A stretch of DNA of 64,000 nt from Paraglaciecola hydrolytica (GCF_001565895.1 NZ_LSNE01000003.1:87896-151895), one strand, 5' to 3'; shown: positions 42,242 through 52,939, counted from the first letter of the stretch. Numbers and translations: made by a program. Notes: a model not told the origin generated them from the letters alone.

Positions 42242-42640
42242 ATGCGTCATTACGAAATCGTATTCATGGTTCACCCTGACCAGAGTGAACAAGTTCCTGG
42301 TATGATCGAGCGTTATACCGGAATTCTAACCCAAGATGGCGGTGTTATTAACCGCAAAGAAGATTGGGGTCGTCGTCAATTGGCTTACCCAATCGACAAG
42401 TTACATAAAGCACACTATGTCTTGATCAATGCTGAAGCTACTGCTGAAGCGATTGAAGAATTAGAGACTGCTTTCCGTTTCAACGATGTAATCTTGCGTA
42501 ACCTTGTTATGCGTACCAAAGGTGTTGTTACTGAACAATCTCCTATGGCTAAAGAAGAACGTCGTGAAAAGCGTGATGAGAAGTCATACGACAGACCTGC
42601 TCATTCAGAAGCTCACGCTTCTGATGATGATGAAGAATAA
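42242..42640 (+). CDS. rpsF: 30S ribosomal protein S6
   Basis: 132 residues from the second of two adjacent ATGs (42242), seven bases after GAGGAG (42229-42234); 42239 is the alternative. [20 protein letters not shown] is highly conserved. The C-terminal tail is long and charged, ending in acidic residues, which are sites of RimK glutamylation in E. coli. First gene of rpsF-rpsR-rplI; priB, present between rpsF and rpsR in enterics, is absent here. Confidence 0.97.
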   Translation: MRHYEIVFMVHPDQSEQVPGMIERYTGILTQDGGVINRKEDWGRRQLAYPIDKLHKAHYVLINAEATAEAIEELETAFRFNDVILRNLVMRTKGVVTEQSPMAKEERREKRDEKSYDRPAHSEAHASDDDEE

Positions 42641-42651
42641 GGAGAGACATA

Positions 42652-42879
42652 ATGGCTCGTTTTTTTAGACGTCGTAAGTTCTGCCGTTTTTCAGCTGAAG
42701 GTGTTGTTGAGATTGATTACAAAGACATCGCAATGTTGAAAAATTACATCACTGAAAGTGGTAAAATTGTCCCTAGCCGTATCACTGGAACTAGCGCTAA
42801 ATATCAGCGTCAGTTGTCAACTGCTATTAAGCGTGCACGCTTCCTAGCTTTGCTTCCATATACTGATTCTCACAAGTAA
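42652..42879 (+). CDS. rpsR: 30S ribosomal protein S18
   Basis: 75 residues, full length: [17 protein letters not shown] and [29 protein letters not shown] are conserved. Binds with S6 to the platform of the 30S subunit. AAGGAGAG precedes the start. Confidence 0.97.
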   Translation: MARFFRRRKFCRFSAEGVVEIDYKDIAMLKNYITESGKIVPSRITGTSAKYQRQLSTAIKRARFLALLPYTDSHK

Positions 42880-42896
42880 TCGCTGAGGTAGCAAAG

Positions 42897-43349
42897 ATGG
42901 AAATCATACTACTAGACAAAGTCGCTAACCTGGGCGGCTTAGGTGACAAAGTCACAGTTAAGTCAGGCTACGCACGTAACTTTTTGTTCCCTAAAGGGAA
43001 AGCAGTTCCTGCTACTAAAGTAAACGTAGAAAAATTTGAACAACGTCGCGCTGAGTTAGAAGCAAAAATTGCTGACCAACTTACTGCTGCACAAGCTCGC
43101 GCTGCTGCTTTAGCTGAATTAGCTGAAGTAACAATCGCGGCTCCTGCGGGTGACGAAGGTAAATTGTTCGGTTCAGTTGGTACTCGTGATATTGCTGACG
43201 CGATCAACGCAGCAGGATTTGCTACTACTAAAGCTGAAGTTAAATTGCCTAACGGTACTTTACGTGATACTGGTGAATACACTGTTACTTTACAGTTGCA
43301 TTCAGAAGTTAGCGCTACTATCAAAGTTATTGTTATTCAAGAAGCTTAA
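42897..43349 (+). CDS. rplI: 50S ribosomal protein L9
   Basis: 150 residues, full length. [24 protein letters not shown] is the conserved N-terminal domain, followed by the long connecting helix and a C-terminal domain with [15 protein letters not shown]. Ends the operon at a strong terminator. Confidence 0.97.
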   Translation: MEIILLDKVANLGGLGDKVTVKSGYARNFLFPKGKAVPATKVNVEKFEQRRAELEAKIADQLTAAQARAAALAELAEVTIAAPAGDEGKLFGSVGTRDIADAINAAGFATTKAEVKLPNGTLRDTGEYTVTLQLHSEVSATIKVIVIQEA

Positions 43350-43377
43350 TCGCTCGGAATGCTAATTACATTTGTTT

Positions 43378-43407
43378 AAAAACACCGCCTTCTGGCGGTG
43401 TTTTTTT
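43378..43407 (+). terminator. Rho-independent terminator of rpsF operon
   Basis: AACACCGCC and GGCGGTGTT around TTCT, followed by a T-tract and preceded by an A-tract, so it may also serve the convergent MOSC gene. Confidence 0.93.
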
Positions 43408-43439
43408 ATCTGCATATCCCCTTCATCCTTGAAACTTGT

Positions 43440-44072
43440 TTATTGGTTTTGTCTTAACAGTTTTGCCTGCCACTGCGGATCTAGACCACTGGCATTTTCA
43501 ATCATCAATATACTCTCGACATCCAGTTTTTTACTTTGGAGCATATGTAAAAAATGTCGAATGGTTAAGTTGGAATTTGAGCGCTCAACTAATTTGAAAG
43601 TATCACCGACTTGTAATTGCCCCGCCGCAATCACGCGATAATACCAACCACTTAAGTGATGTTGCGCTATAAACTGACTTAAACCGGGTTGGCGAAATTT
43701 AGCATCTATCTTCCAGCAGGGTATACGTGGAGCACTCACTTGCAACGTGGCAGAACCTACTTGGTAAATATCGCCAATACATACGTTATCTTCATGCATT
43801 AATGCAGTGCTGATATTTTCACCTATAGAGCCAGGTAGAGCTTTACGATGTAACAAGGGATATTGCTGAATGATTCTTTGATAACTGGATAGTGAAAATT
43901 GATGCAAGGCTTTTTGTGGGCCACCGTGCACTCGTTTGTCGGCTTGCACATCACCCACTATGCCTAAGGCATTGACCTGTGCATGTTCAATTGGTTTTTT
44001 AATTATACCCGTAGGACTGAGTTTAGGGCCGATGGCTGTTTTGTTGCCGCTGAATAAACCGATAATCTCCAT
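43440..44072 (-). CDS. MOSC-domain protein (YiiM-like)
   Basis: 210 residues. The MOSC core contains VQADKRVHGGPQKALHQF and LPGSIGENIST and the conserved cysteine in PRIPCWKID. MOSC proteins handle molybdenum cofactor-bound sulfur or reduce N-hydroxylated compounds, as YiiM/YcbX do. C-terminal 3-alpha domain present. Monocistronic. Confidence 0.88.
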   Translation of the reverse strand: MEIIGLFSGNKTAIGPKLSPTGIIKKPIEHAQVNALGIVGDVQADKRVHGGPQKALHQFSLSSYQRIIQQYPLLHRKALPGSIGENISTALMHEDNVCIGDIYQVGSATLQVSAPRIPCWKIDAKFRQPGLSQFIAQHHLSGWYYRVIAAGQLQVGDTFKLVERSNSNLTIRHFLHMLQSKKLDVESILMIENASGLDPQWQAKLLRQNQ

Positions 44073-44172
44073 TGCGCTACCTCACTAAATAAAAAATATG
44101 CATTATTTTTTTAATCCTTTAAACCAATCTAGTTTACCCTGCGACTTACTAAACAACTAACACCAAGAAGAC

Positions 44173-44745
44173 ATGCGTTTGAGCACACTAGGAAACGTTG
44201 TCGCAGCCGAGCATAAGTTTGCCTCTAAAAGTGAGATGGACTTAATCAAAGCAGTACAAGGCGGCGACAAACAGGCGTACCACAAACTATATCAGCAATA
44301 CATTGCTCAGGTGTATGGCTTGTGTTATCGCCTGACCGCAGATAAATCCTTAGCCGAAGATGCTGCTCAAGAGGTTTTTATCCAGTTGTGGCGAAAAATC
44401 GGTAATTACCAAGGAGATAGCAAGTTTTCTACGTGGCTGCATACAGTGACCAGCAACATCACGATCTCTTATTTGCGCAAACAAAGGGGTTGGTTATATC
44501 GCATGATGAATTTTGAAGATTCCCCGGCCATCAATGAATTGGCCGAAGAATCGAGTAGCACAGTGGATATTGAAAGTTACATAGTTCGGCTACCCGAGCG
44601 TGCCAGACTGGTGTTTGTTTTACATGCCATTGAAGGCTATCGCCACGAAGAAATTGCCATTATGACTAACATGGCTGTGGGCTCAAGTAAGGCACAGTTT
44701 CACCGCGCCAAACAATTATTACAGGAGTGGATGGGATATGAATAA
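44173..44745 (+). CDS. ECF-type RNA polymerase sigma factor
   Basis: 190 residues. Region 2 YHKLYQQYIAQVYGLCYRLTADKSLAEDAAQEVFIQLW and region 4 LPERARLVFVLHAIEGYRHEEIAIMTNMAVGSSKAQFHRAKQLL. Overlaps the next gene by eight bases, which encodes a probable membrane anti-sigma factor. ATG at 44173 is used; an internal start near residue 22 (MDLIKAV) is possible. Confidence 0.9.
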   Translation: MRLSTLGNVVAAEHKFASKSEMDLIKAVQGGDKQAYHKLYQQYIAQVYGLCYRLTADKSLAEDAAQEVFIQLWRKIGNYQGDSKFSTWLHTVTSNITISYLRKQRGWLYRMMNFEDSPAINELAEESSSTVDIESYIVRLPERARLVFVLHAIEGYRHEEIAIMTNMAVGSSKAQFHRAKQLLQEWMGYE

Positions 44746-45226
44746 AGCTGACTTTGAATCGGATTTGCAACAACAACTTGTTGCGCTTAACCGTGAAAAA
44801 CAGCCTGAACGTGAACTTTGGTCAGGCATTGAACTGGCTTTAGTTAATAGCCCTGATGTAGTTAACAAGCCAAAGTCAGGCAAAATTTACGCCTTGGTTG
44901 CTGGAGTAGCTTTAATTGGACTAGTAAGTTTGCTGTCGTTTCATACGGCTCAAAAGCACCCAAATGGCAGTGATTTAATTGCCAGTTTAAGCGCCCAACA
45001 TCAACAGCAAAAACAAGCGCTTCTGGTGCAATTTCAAGATCAACCGGCCTTAACCAGTAATTGGCAGGAACAGGTGGCTGAATTAGACAAGGCAGAATTA
45101 GCGATTAAGGCCGCGCTGAAAAATGAGCCCAACAACATGGCATTGCTGAAGTTATTACAAAACGTTTATCAACAGCAGATTAGTTTAATCGAGCGGGTGC
45201 ACTCTCCTAAATGGTCACAGATCTAA
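44738..45226 (+). CDS. Probable anti-sigma factor (single membrane helix)
   Basis: 162 residues. Cytosolic N-terminus of about 50, one membrane helix (IYALVAGVALIGLVSLLSF), then a periplasmic helical domain. Overlap with the sigma gene and topology match membrane anti-sigma factors, although no zinc motif is seen. Followed by the DUF4097 gene. Confidence 0.7.
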   Translation: MNKADFESDLQQQLVALNREKQPERELWSGIELALVNSPDVVNKPKSGKIYALVAGVALIGLVSLLSFHTAQKHPNGSDLIASLSAQHQQQKQALLVQFQDQPALTSNWQEQVAELDKAELAIKAALKNEPNNMALLKLLQNVYQQQISLIERVHSPKWSQI

Positions 45227-45255
45227 GTCCGCGTATTCAAATGAGGTAATGACAA

Positions 45256-46206
45256 ATGAAACAAATTCTAATAGCTATGGCGTTATTGATAATAAGTAGT
45301 GCTAGTTTTGCCACTGAAAAAGTGGATAAAACCTTAGACGTGAATATTAACAGTTATATCCGTATCGAACATGTGAATGGCCTCGCCAAAATAAGCACTT
45401 GGGATAAAGCTGAGGTGCAAGTAACTGGCACATTGGGTGACAAAACCGATAAATTTATTTTTGAGCGCGACGGCAATGAAGTCGTGATCAAAGTTAAAAC
45501 CAAAAAGCACAGTGGTTGGGGCAACTGGGGCTCGGATGATGGAGACGACTTAACGATCCTAGTACCAGCTAATAGCAAAATAAACTACAGCGCAGTTAAT
45601 GCTGACGTTGAAGTCAGTGGTGTCAGAGGCGGAGCCGATATTGAAACTGTCAATGGATCACTTGAGGTTAAACAGTTAGGCGGGCGTATTCGCTTAGATT
45701 CAGTTAACGGCAACATTACAGCCACTGAGCTTGAAGGCGATGTAAAGATTGAAACCGTCAATGGGGATATTCATTCACGCAGTTCAAATGGGCGAGATGA
45801 CAAATACAGTTCAGTCAATGGTGATATTACCGTGCAAACCGAAAGTGAAGAATTACAAGCAGAAACCGTCAATGGCGACATTGAACTCAAACTAGGGACG
45901 ATACGCCAACTCAACCTCGAAACGGTGAACGGCTCCCTCGAAGCGAAGATGATATTGCAGAAAAATGGCGAAGTGACTGCATCCAGTGTCGGTGGCTCAA
46001 TTGAATTATATTTTCAGGATGATGTATCTGCACGCTTTGATATCCAAGCTCATGCTGGCGGTAACATCATCAACAAGCTGTCTGAACACAAAATACAAAA
46101 AGACAAATACGGCCCCAGTCGCTGGCTAGAGTTTTCCCTCAATGGCGGCAGTGCCAAGGTAAATGTGTCAACTGTGAGTGGCAAAGTTAAACTGGACTCT
46201 CACTAA
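45256..46206 (+). CDS. DUF4097-type beta-helix protein
   Basis: 316 residues with signal peptide (IAMALLIISSASFA). Repeats of the form xxVNGxxxxxxxxG (ETVNGSLEVKQLGG, DSVNGNITATELEG, ETVNGDIHSRSSNG, SSVNGDITVQTESE, ETVNGDIELKLGTI) define a parallel beta-helix as in DUF4097. Likely periplasmic or surface associated, and part of the sigma/anti-sigma transcript, so possibly a target of that stress response. Confidence 0.85.
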   Translation: MKQILIAMALLIISSASFATEKVDKTLDVNINSYIRIEHVNGLAKISTWDKAEVQVTGTLGDKTDKFIFERDGNEVVIKVKTKKHSGWGNWGSDDGDDLTILVPANSKINYSAVNADVEVSGVRGGADIETVNGSLEVKQLGGRIRLDSVNGNITATELEGDVKIETVNGDIHSRSSNGRDDKYSSVNGDITVQTESEELQAETVNGDIELKLGTIRQLNLETVNGSLEAKMILQKNGEVTASSVGGSIELYFQDDVSARFDIQAHAGGNIINKLSEHKIQKDKYGPSRWLEFSLNGGSAKVNVSTVSGKVKLDSH

Positions 46207-46463
46207 AAGATAAAACCACTTATTTCAGGTTATTAATATTACCAAAATAGGATGTTTATCCCAAAATAAACCTCTTATCAAAAAAAATTATATGATTTGA
46301 CCAGATAGTCTATATAATCTGTTTTATTTCACTCGGCCGAATCTAATTTAGACCGGCCTTGCTCCCCCTTTGTAAATAACTCCGGTAATATCGCAGCTCT
46401 AGCGTTACAAAAATATTACATCGCTAGTTTTTCGTTTTATTTACACTACCCAGGGAACAATAT

Positions 46464-49400
46464 ATGAAAATACATACATCAGCGCGTTTGCGCCGGTCGT
46501 CCTATGGCGTTATGTTGGCTTTAGGCTGCATAACCAGCCTGTCTGCATTCGCACAAGACAATAGCGCAAGTTTATTAGAAGATGAAGTTGAAGAAACCAT
46601 TGAGAAAGTCGTTGTAACCGGCTCGCGTATTAAACGCGCTGAATTTTCTAGTGCTTCTCCAATACAAGTAATTGATGGTGCCATTTCTCGTGAAATGGGT
46701 TTATTTGATGCCACTGAAATGTTACAGGGCACAACTCAGGCAGCAGGTTTACAAATCGACAATACTTTTGGTGGTTTTGTACTGGATAACGGCCCTGGCT
46801 CCTCAACTATCGGTTTTCGCGGCTTAGGCGCTGGTCGCACTCTAGTGTTGATTAATGGTCGACGTGTTGCACCCGCTGGTGTAGGTGGAGCGCCAGTATC
46901 ACCAGATATAAATTTAATTCCAGGTGTAATGATTGAACGTATCGAAAACTTATTTGATGGTGCTTCTACCGTTTATGGTTCTGACGCCATCGCTGGCGTA
47001 GCCAACGTTATTCTACGTAAAGATGTTGATGGTTTTGATTTTGAAGCCAGCCATAAAGCCCCTCAGTCTGGTGGTGGTCAAGAAACAACTTTATCTGCAA
47101 TGTATGGTAAAAGTGGTGATAACTATTCATTTAACTTAGCTGCAGAATATTATGATCGTAAGTCTCAATCCTATGCACAAAATGACTTTGCCAGTAACTG
47201 TGATGAATTATATTACGAAGGCGATGATGGCGGCATTTACCAAGAGTATCGTGGTATCGGCCCTACGGCTGAAGCCCCTGATGCCTGTGATATTTTCCCT
47301 CTCACTAACCGCGCGTCTCACGCCGGATTTTTTGGTTCACTTTACTACACACCGGGTAAATCAAATATTGGCGTTCCAGGTTGGTCAGAATCTACAACCT
47401 CTTTAGGTAATATTCCATATATCAACGGCACTGTTGCAGCTGATAGTAATGGCGATGGCATTGATGATATCGCTATTTATGATGGTAATGGCGATGGTCT
47501 ACTCGATTTTAACTTCCAAGACCCATTTTATAGCTTAGGTAGAACAGACTATGTTAACTCTGCCGATTGGGTAAGCCCAGTTAGACGTTTCAGCTTGTTT
47601 GCTAACGGTGATTATTTATTTCAAGATAAAAACGATACACGTTTCTTCTATGAAGCTTTATACGCAAATAGAGCATCTGACGTATTCAGCCCAGGTGGTC
47701 AATTGTTTCAAACTGTGGGTATCAACAACCCATATAACCCTTGTGGTACTGACCCCATTAATGCCGTTAATTGTTATGCCGGTACTGGTTTAGATGCCTT
47801 TTTTGGCGATACTCCAAGTACTATGCAGCCTATCGTTAGTATCCGTAACGACCGTGATACTAACGTAGTTGATGTTTATCAATATCGCTTGGTTGGTGGT
47901 ATTGAAGGTAATATTGGCGCCTTAGATAACTTTGCTCAAGGTTCTTGGTTTTATGAAATCTCGGCAAACTATAGTGCATCAAAAGGTAAAAATAGCATCG
48001 TTGGTATTAGCGAAGCGAACTTAGTTTATTCATTAGAAAACTCTGTCAGAAATGCTGACGGTACTATTACTTGTGGTTCAGGTTGTGTGCCAGTTAACAT
48101 GTTTGCCCCCAATATCTATCAAGAAGGCGGTGGTAATTTTAGTGAAGCAGAAACAGAATATTTGATGACCAGTCGTGAAATTGAAACTGAAATCAAACAA
48201 ACTGTATTAAGCGGTTTTATCTCGGGTGATTTGTACAAATTGCCGTGGAACTCAGAAATCGTACCTATTGTTGTTGGAGCTGAATTCAGAAAAGACGAAA
48301 TTATCACTGATGCCAACGATGTGGCTTCACAAGGTTTGTTATGGGGTTATTTCTCTGATGAAGGTGCCGATGGTAGCCGTAATATTCGTGAAGTTTATTT
48401 TGAAACAGAATTACCTTTATTAAGAGGCAAAAAGTTTGCAGAAGAACTTACGGTAACTGCCGCTGGTCGTTGGACCGATGAAAGCTTCTATGATCCTGAA
48501 TCTATCTACAGCTTAAAAGCGGTATACCGTCCTAATGAATGGCTAACCATTCGTGGAACTCGCGGTACTTCATACCGTGCACCTAACTTACGTGAGCGTT
48601 TCTTAAATGGCACTTCAGGTTTTAGCACAATAAGCGATCCTTGTGTTGTTCCAGATGCTGCGCGTGATGCAGATATAACAGTAGGTGGTACAGAAACTTA
48701 TAACGCTGAAAACGACACTCGTTCTCCTCGTGTACTAACATCTTGTGCTGCTAATGGTGTCGATGCAACAGCCTTAGGTCTACGTACTGACGATAGTTTA
48801 GGTTTTACTGCTAGTACAAGTACTGAAGTAAGCACTGGTGGTACACAAGAATTACAACCAGAAAAATCTTTATCTAAAACTTATGGCTTTATTATTGAAC
48901 AACCTTTCAGCGAAGAGTTTGATCTGACCTTTTCAATGACTAAATACAAAATCGAAATCACCGACAGTGTAGCTGAACCTTCAGGTGCATTTATCGTTAG
49001 TCAATGCTTTAACAACATTGATGTACCCGACGGTACAAGTGGTTTCTGTGACAGTATCGTACGTGATTCTAGCACTGGCCGTTTAAGCTCTATTAACGCA
49101 TCCTTTGTGAATATAGGTTTAGAAGGTTCTGAAGGTATCGATTACAACATTTTCTATGAACAAGAATTTGTAGTAGGTGATCGTGCGCTAGGCGTTATCC
49201 TTGACTTACAAGCCACTAAACTTGAGTCAGCTGAACAAGATATATTAGGTGTTTACGATGATAATTATGGTGAGCCCGTTTATCCAGAATGGCGTGCCAG
49301 TGGTCGTTTATCCTTAAGCTATAATGATTTCCGTCTAAGCTGGAGAACAAGTTTCATCGGTAAAGGTGAAACAGATGACCCGGATGATTTCGATACTTAT

Positions 49401-49649
49401 ACTCCTTGTGATGGTTTAACCGTAACCTGTCGTCCAGTGTATTACACCGAAAATTACACTAATCACAGTGTGTCGCTAAATTATACTGCGGATAACTATT
49501 CAGTTACTGCAGGTATACAAAACGTATTTAACGATGCTCCCCCTAAAGTTGATGGCGGCGGCGTATTTTCAACACGCAATATTCCATTGGGTGTAGGTTA
49601 TGATTTATATGGTAGATCGGCTTATTTAAGTGTTGGTTACACTTTCTAA
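46464..49649 (+). CDS. TonB-dependent outer-membrane receptor
   Basis: 1061 residues. Signal peptide ends near SLSAFAQ. The plug has EKVVVTGSRIKRAEFSSASPIQVID and TIGFRGLGAGRTLVLINGRRVAP; the barrel ends YGRSAYLSVGYTF with terminal aromatic Phe. Large, with acidic repeat-rich loops, similar to the oligomer/peptide receptors abundant in Alteromonadales. An S9 peptidase follows after a terminator, so peptide uptake is a reasonable guess. Confidence 0.93.
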   Translation: MKIHTSARLRRSSYGVMLALGCITSLSAFAQDNSASLLEDEVEETIEKVVVTGSRIKRAEFSSASPIQVIDGAISREMGLFDATEMLQGTTQAAGLQIDNTFGGFVLDNGPGSSTIGFRGLGAGRTLVLINGRRVAPAGVGGAPVSPDINLIPGVMIERIENLFDGASTVYGSDAIAGVANVILRKDVDGFDFEASHKAPQSGGGQETTLSAMYGKSGDNYSFNLAAEYYDRKSQSYAQNDFASNCDELYYEGDDGGIYQEYRGIGPTAEAPDACDIFPLTNRASHAGFFGSLYYTPGKSNIGVPGWSESTTSLGNIPYINGTVAADSNGDGIDDIAIYDGNGDGLLDFNFQDPFYSLGRTDYVNSADWVSPVRRFSLFANGDYLFQDKNDTRFFYEALYANRASDVFSPGGQLFQTVGINNPYNPCGTDPINAVNCYAGTGLDAFFGDTPSTMQPIVSIRNDRDTNVVDVYQYRLVGGIEGNIGALDNFAQGSWFYEISANYSASKGKNSIVGISEANLVYSLENSVRNADGTITCGSGCVPVNMFAPNIYQEGGGNFSEAETEYLMTSREIETEIKQTVLSGFISGDLYKLPWNSEIVPIVVGAEFRKDEIITDANDVASQGLLWGYFSDEGADGSRNIREVYFETELPLLRGKKFAEELTVTAAGRWTDESFYDPESIYSLKAVYRPNEWLTIRGTRGTSYRAPNLRERFLNGTSGFSTISDPCVVPDAARDADITVGGTETYNAENDTRSPRVLTSCAANGVDATALGLRTDDSLGFTASTSTEVSTGGTQELQPEKSLSKTYGFIIEQPFSEEFDLTFSMTKYKIEITDSVAEPSGAFIVSQCFNNIDVPDGTSGFCDSIVRDSSTGRLSSINASFVNIGLEGSEGIDYNIFYEQEFVVGDRALGVILDLQATKLESAEQDILGVYDDNYGEPVYPEWRASGRLSLSYNDFRLSWRTSFIGKGETDDPDDFDTYTPCDGLTVTCRPVYYTENYTNHSVSLNYTADNYSVTAGIQNVFNDAPPKVDGGGVFSTRNIPLGVGYDLYGRSAYLSVGYTF

Positions 49650-49670
49650 GCTAACTTAGTTGTTTTTATA

Positions 49671-49706
49671 GGGCTCGGGCAAAGCTATTTGCCACGAGCC
49701 CTTTTT
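49671..49706 (+). terminator. Terminator after TonB receptor gene
   Basis: GGGCTCG-GGCAAA pairs with TTTGCC-A-CGAGCCC across a 4-base loop with one bulged base, then TTTTT. Confidence 0.88.
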
Positions 49707-49744
49707 AGTTAATAAATACTCTATTCAGTATTTTGGAGATAAGT

Positions 49745-51658
49745 ATGTATAAAAAACTCCGATTGATAATTGGTGTTGCCACTATGTTATCTTGGGCAGG
49801 ACAAGGTAATGCGCAGGAAACAAACAATACAACACTACCACTTGATGCCTTTGCCAGTTTACCGGCTATGACTCAAGCTACAGTGCCCTTAGATGGCTCT
49901 AAATTAGCCATTATTAGAGCAACATCTAAGGATGGGGATTATATCGTTGAGATCCGGCCAACCAACGATTTAGCAGCAGAGCCTGTACGTTTAGGTGCAA
50001 GTAGGATGGAAATAACCGATATTGGCTGGTTAAACAATGACAAGCTATTAGTTAATTTTCGTCAAAATATTCAAGATGGTAACGATAATTATTGGGTGAC
50101 TAAAGCCGCGATTGTTAATGGCGATGGTAAAGGCGACTGGAAAATCCCCTTTCCTAAAGAAAATAGAGCTAACTTTGAGGTGTTGTCCGTTTTAGCAGAC
50201 GATCCCGATCATATATTGTTAACCTATGATATTAACAATAACCGTATCCCTGATGTTATTAAATACAACATTAATACTGGCTCTACGCAAACGATTCTGC
50301 GTGGTAATGAAACCGTCAGCAACGGTTTTATTCCTGACCCTAAAGGTGAAATCAGAGCCGGTTCAGGTTATGACCGCGCGACTAATTCCATCAAACAATA
50401 TGCACGTGTGAGTGGCGAAACCGATTGGAAAGAAATCTATAGCAACTCGCCAAATGACCGCGAAAACTGGGACTTTTTGTATTTTTCACAAGAAAATACA
50501 GATGAGGTTTATGTCAAAGCCAATCTCGGGGAAGACACGACCGGAATTTATACTTACAACATTCGCACGGGTAAATATTCCGAGCGTCTGTTTGGTTTAA
50601 AATCTTTGGATGTAGATAGCGTGATGCTTGGTGCTAAATCTTCTAACCGTGGCCAACTTTTGGGTTTTAGTTACACTTCAAAACACCCCACACGTTATTT
50701 TTTAGATGCTAACGAAGAGGCTATTTATCAAGGTATTGAAGCGCTTTTTCCAGACAAGTTTGTATCCTTAGTCAGCCGTTCTGAGGATGATAATGCCATT
50801 GTTATTCGTACTTCGTCAGATAAAGATCCGGGTAGCTATTACTTAATGAGTGATAAAAAGAAGCTGGATTTTTTAGGTGAGCGCAGCCCTCTCATCAAGC
50901 CTGAACATTTATCTGACGTAAAATTTGTTAAATACACTGCCCGCGATGGCCGTAAGATCCCCGCTTATATCACAGTACCTAAAGGCAAAGGACCATTCCC
51001 TGCCGTGGTAATGCCACATGGCGGACCTTGGGTACGTGATGTCGTCATATATGATGAGTGGTCCCAATTGCTTGCCCACCATGGTTACATTGTTATTCAG
51101 CCGCAATATCGCGGATCAACAGGTTTTGGCCTTGATCACTGGAAAGCCGGTGATAAAAAATGGGGCTTAGAAATGCAGGATGACAATGATGACGCCGCCC
51201 TGTATTTGGTCGAAAAAGGTTTGGCTGACAAGGATAAACTCGCCATTTTTGGTTGGAGTTACGGCGGTTATGCCGCATTTGCTGGCTCCATGCGTAAAAA
51301 CAATATTTATCAGTGTTCCATTGCAGGCGCAGGTGTTACCGACTTAAGCCGGATAACCGCAACTCTGTTTGGTGCTAGCCGCTATGGCAGAATATATCAA
51401 GCACCGACGGTCAAAGGTGTATCTCCAATTGAGCATGTAAAAGATCTCAACGTACCTTTGTTGATTATTCATGGCGACATTGACCAACGAGTTCCAGTTG
51501 AGCAAAGCCGTTTGTTTGTTGATGCATTGGAGAAACTCGATAAGGATTTTAAATACGTTGAATTAAAAGGTGCTGACCACTTTTCCAATACTTTGTATTA
51601 TCGCCATAAGACTGAGTTTTATACTGAGTTGTTAGATTGGTTAAAAAATAAGTGCTAA
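49745..51658 (+). CDS. S9 family prolyl oligopeptidase-type peptidase, exported
   Basis: 637 residues from ATG at 49745 (GGAG six bases upstream). N-terminal signal peptide, a beta-propeller region (about 40-370), then an alpha/beta hydrolase domain. Catalytic Ser in IFGWSYGGYAAFAG, Asp in HGDIDQRVP, His in GADHFSNTLYY. Full-length member of the S9C-like group that trims peptides in the periplasm. Neighbour of the TonB receptor. Confidence 0.92.
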   Translation: MYKKLRLIIGVATMLSWAGQGNAQETNNTTLPLDAFASLPAMTQATVPLDGSKLAIIRATSKDGDYIVEIRPTNDLAAEPVRLGASRMEITDIGWLNNDKLLVNFRQNIQDGNDNYWVTKAAIVNGDGKGDWKIPFPKENRANFEVLSVLADDPDHILLTYDINNNRIPDVIKYNINTGSTQTILRGNETVSNGFIPDPKGEIRAGSGYDRATNSIKQYARVSGETDWKEIYSNSPNDRENWDFLYFSQENTDEVYVKANLGEDTTGIYTYNIRTGKYSERLFGLKSLDVDSVMLGAKSSNRGQLLGFSYTSKHPTRYFLDANEEAIYQGIEALFPDKFVSLVSRSEDDNAIVIRTSSDKDPGSYYLMSDKKKLDFLGERSPLIKPEHLSDVKFVKYTARDGRKIPAYITVPKGKGPFPAVVMPHGGPWVRDVVIYDEWSQLLAHHGYIVIQPQYRGSTGFGLDHWKAGDKKWGLEMQDDNDDAALYLVEKGLADKDKLAIFGWSYGGYAAFAGSMRKNNIYQCSIAGAGVTDLSRITATLFGASRYGRIYQAPTVKGVSPIEHVKDLNVPLLIIHGDIDQRVPVEQSRLFVDALEKLDKDFKYVELKGADHFSNTLYYRHKTEFYTELLDWLKNKC

Positions 51659-51670
51659 TACTGCACTCAT

Positions 51671-51699
51671 AAAAAACTCGGCAAATGCCGAGTTTTTTA
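51671..51699. terminator. Bidirectional terminator between S9 peptidase and ispB
   Basis: AAAAAACTCGGC and GCCGAGTTTTTT around AAAT; A- and T-tracts on both sides serve both convergent genes. Confidence 0.92.
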
Positions 51700-51725
51700 T
51701 TTTATACATCAAGGAGATTATTGTT

Positions 51726-52697
51726 TTACGCAGCTCTTTCAACCGAAATATGAGCTAAACCAATTAAGGCCTGTTTATAATCTGATTCAGGTAGAGGCGC
51801 TAAGGCAGCAATCGCCTGGTCAGCAGCATCTAAAGCTTGTTGCTTAGTGTACTCTAAAGCGCCAGTGTCACTCATTGCTTGCATAATGGCAGTAAAGTGC
51901 TGCATGCCATCGCCAGTTTCTATTGCGTTTTTAATCAACTGTGCTTGAGTGGCATTGCCATGCCACATGGCATAAAGCAGAGGTAAGGTGGGTTTACCTT
52001 CACTTAAATCATCACCAACATTTTTACCCATCTCATCGCTGTCGGCAGCGTAATCCAGAATGTCATCGACTAATTGAAAGGCAGTGCCCAGATACTTTCC
52101 ATAGTCTTGCATAGCTAACTCAATTTCAGGAGACTGTTTGGTTAGTACAGCAGCTAACAGTGTCGCCGCTTCAAACAACTTGGCGGTTTTGCAGTAAATA
52201 ACCTGCATATAGCGCTCTTCACTGGTAGCTGGATCATTACAATTCATCAGTTGCAATACTTCCCCTTCTGCAATGACGTTGGTGGCATCAGAGAGTATTT
52301 CCATTACACGCATTTGTTGCAAACTGACCATCATCTGAAACGAACGACTATATAAAAAATCGCCCACTAGTACACTGGCTTGATTGCCAAAGACCGCATT
52401 GGCTGTTTCACGCCCTCTGCGCATAGTGGATTCATCGACTACATCATCGTGTAATAAAGTTGAAGTATGAATAAATTCAATAATAGCGGCGAGTGTGTGA
52501 TGTTGATTATTTTGAATATTCACCGCTCGGGCTGCTAACACAGTTAACAGAGGTCGTAGGCGTTTTCCACCACTGTTGACGATATAAAAACCTAACTGAT
52601 TAATCAGTGAAACGTCTGAATTGACTTGATGTTGAATCAATTCATTAACAGCCAGCATGTCTGTCTGGGCTAATTGACGTATTTCTTCTAATTCCAT
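51726..52697 (-). CDS. ispB: Octaprenyl diphosphate synthase
   Basis: 323 residues from ATG at 52697, the same length as E. coli IspB. First aspartate motif LLHDDVVDESTMRRG and second LVDDILDYAADSDEMGKN are intact. Makes the C40 side chain of quinones. Divergent from rplU, the standard arrangement in gammaproteobacteria. Confidence 0.97.
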   Translation of the reverse strand: MELEEIRQLAQTDMLAVNELIQHQVNSDVSLINQLGFYIVNSGGKRLRPLLTVLAARAVNIQNNQHHTLAAIIEFIHTSTLLHDDVVDESTMRRGRETANAVFGNQASVLVGDFLYSRSFQMMVSLQQMRVMEILSDATNVIAEGEVLQLMNCNDPATSEERYMQVIYCKTAKLFEAATLLAAVLTKQSPEIELAMQDYGKYLGTAFQLVDDILDYAADSDEMGKNVGDDLSEGKPTLPLLYAMWHGNATQAQLIKNAIETGDGMQHFTAIMQAMSDTGALEYTKQQALDAADQAIAALAPLPESDYKQALIGLAHISVERAA

Positions 52698-52939
52698 AGC
52701 CAAAATAGTGAGCTCTCTGTGTTCTGATGCTTAGTATAATTGGGCATGGATTTTACAGAAATTAGCTTGAGTATCCAGCAACACTTTCCTTCGATAAATC
52801 AATAAGATCCCTTGTTCCAGAAAATGCCGCAAATTTAACCAAATAATTTGTATTTTGGGCTTGCTTGAAAATAAGCCATCACGTACAATTCGCGCCCTGT
52901 TTTTGAATATAGCGTTATGAACGCAGAGCGGAGTTAAGT

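Noticed and set aside
42079..42279. Small frame upstream of rpsF
   Set aside because: Overlaps the rpsF leader and ribosome site; no family and no own ribosome site.
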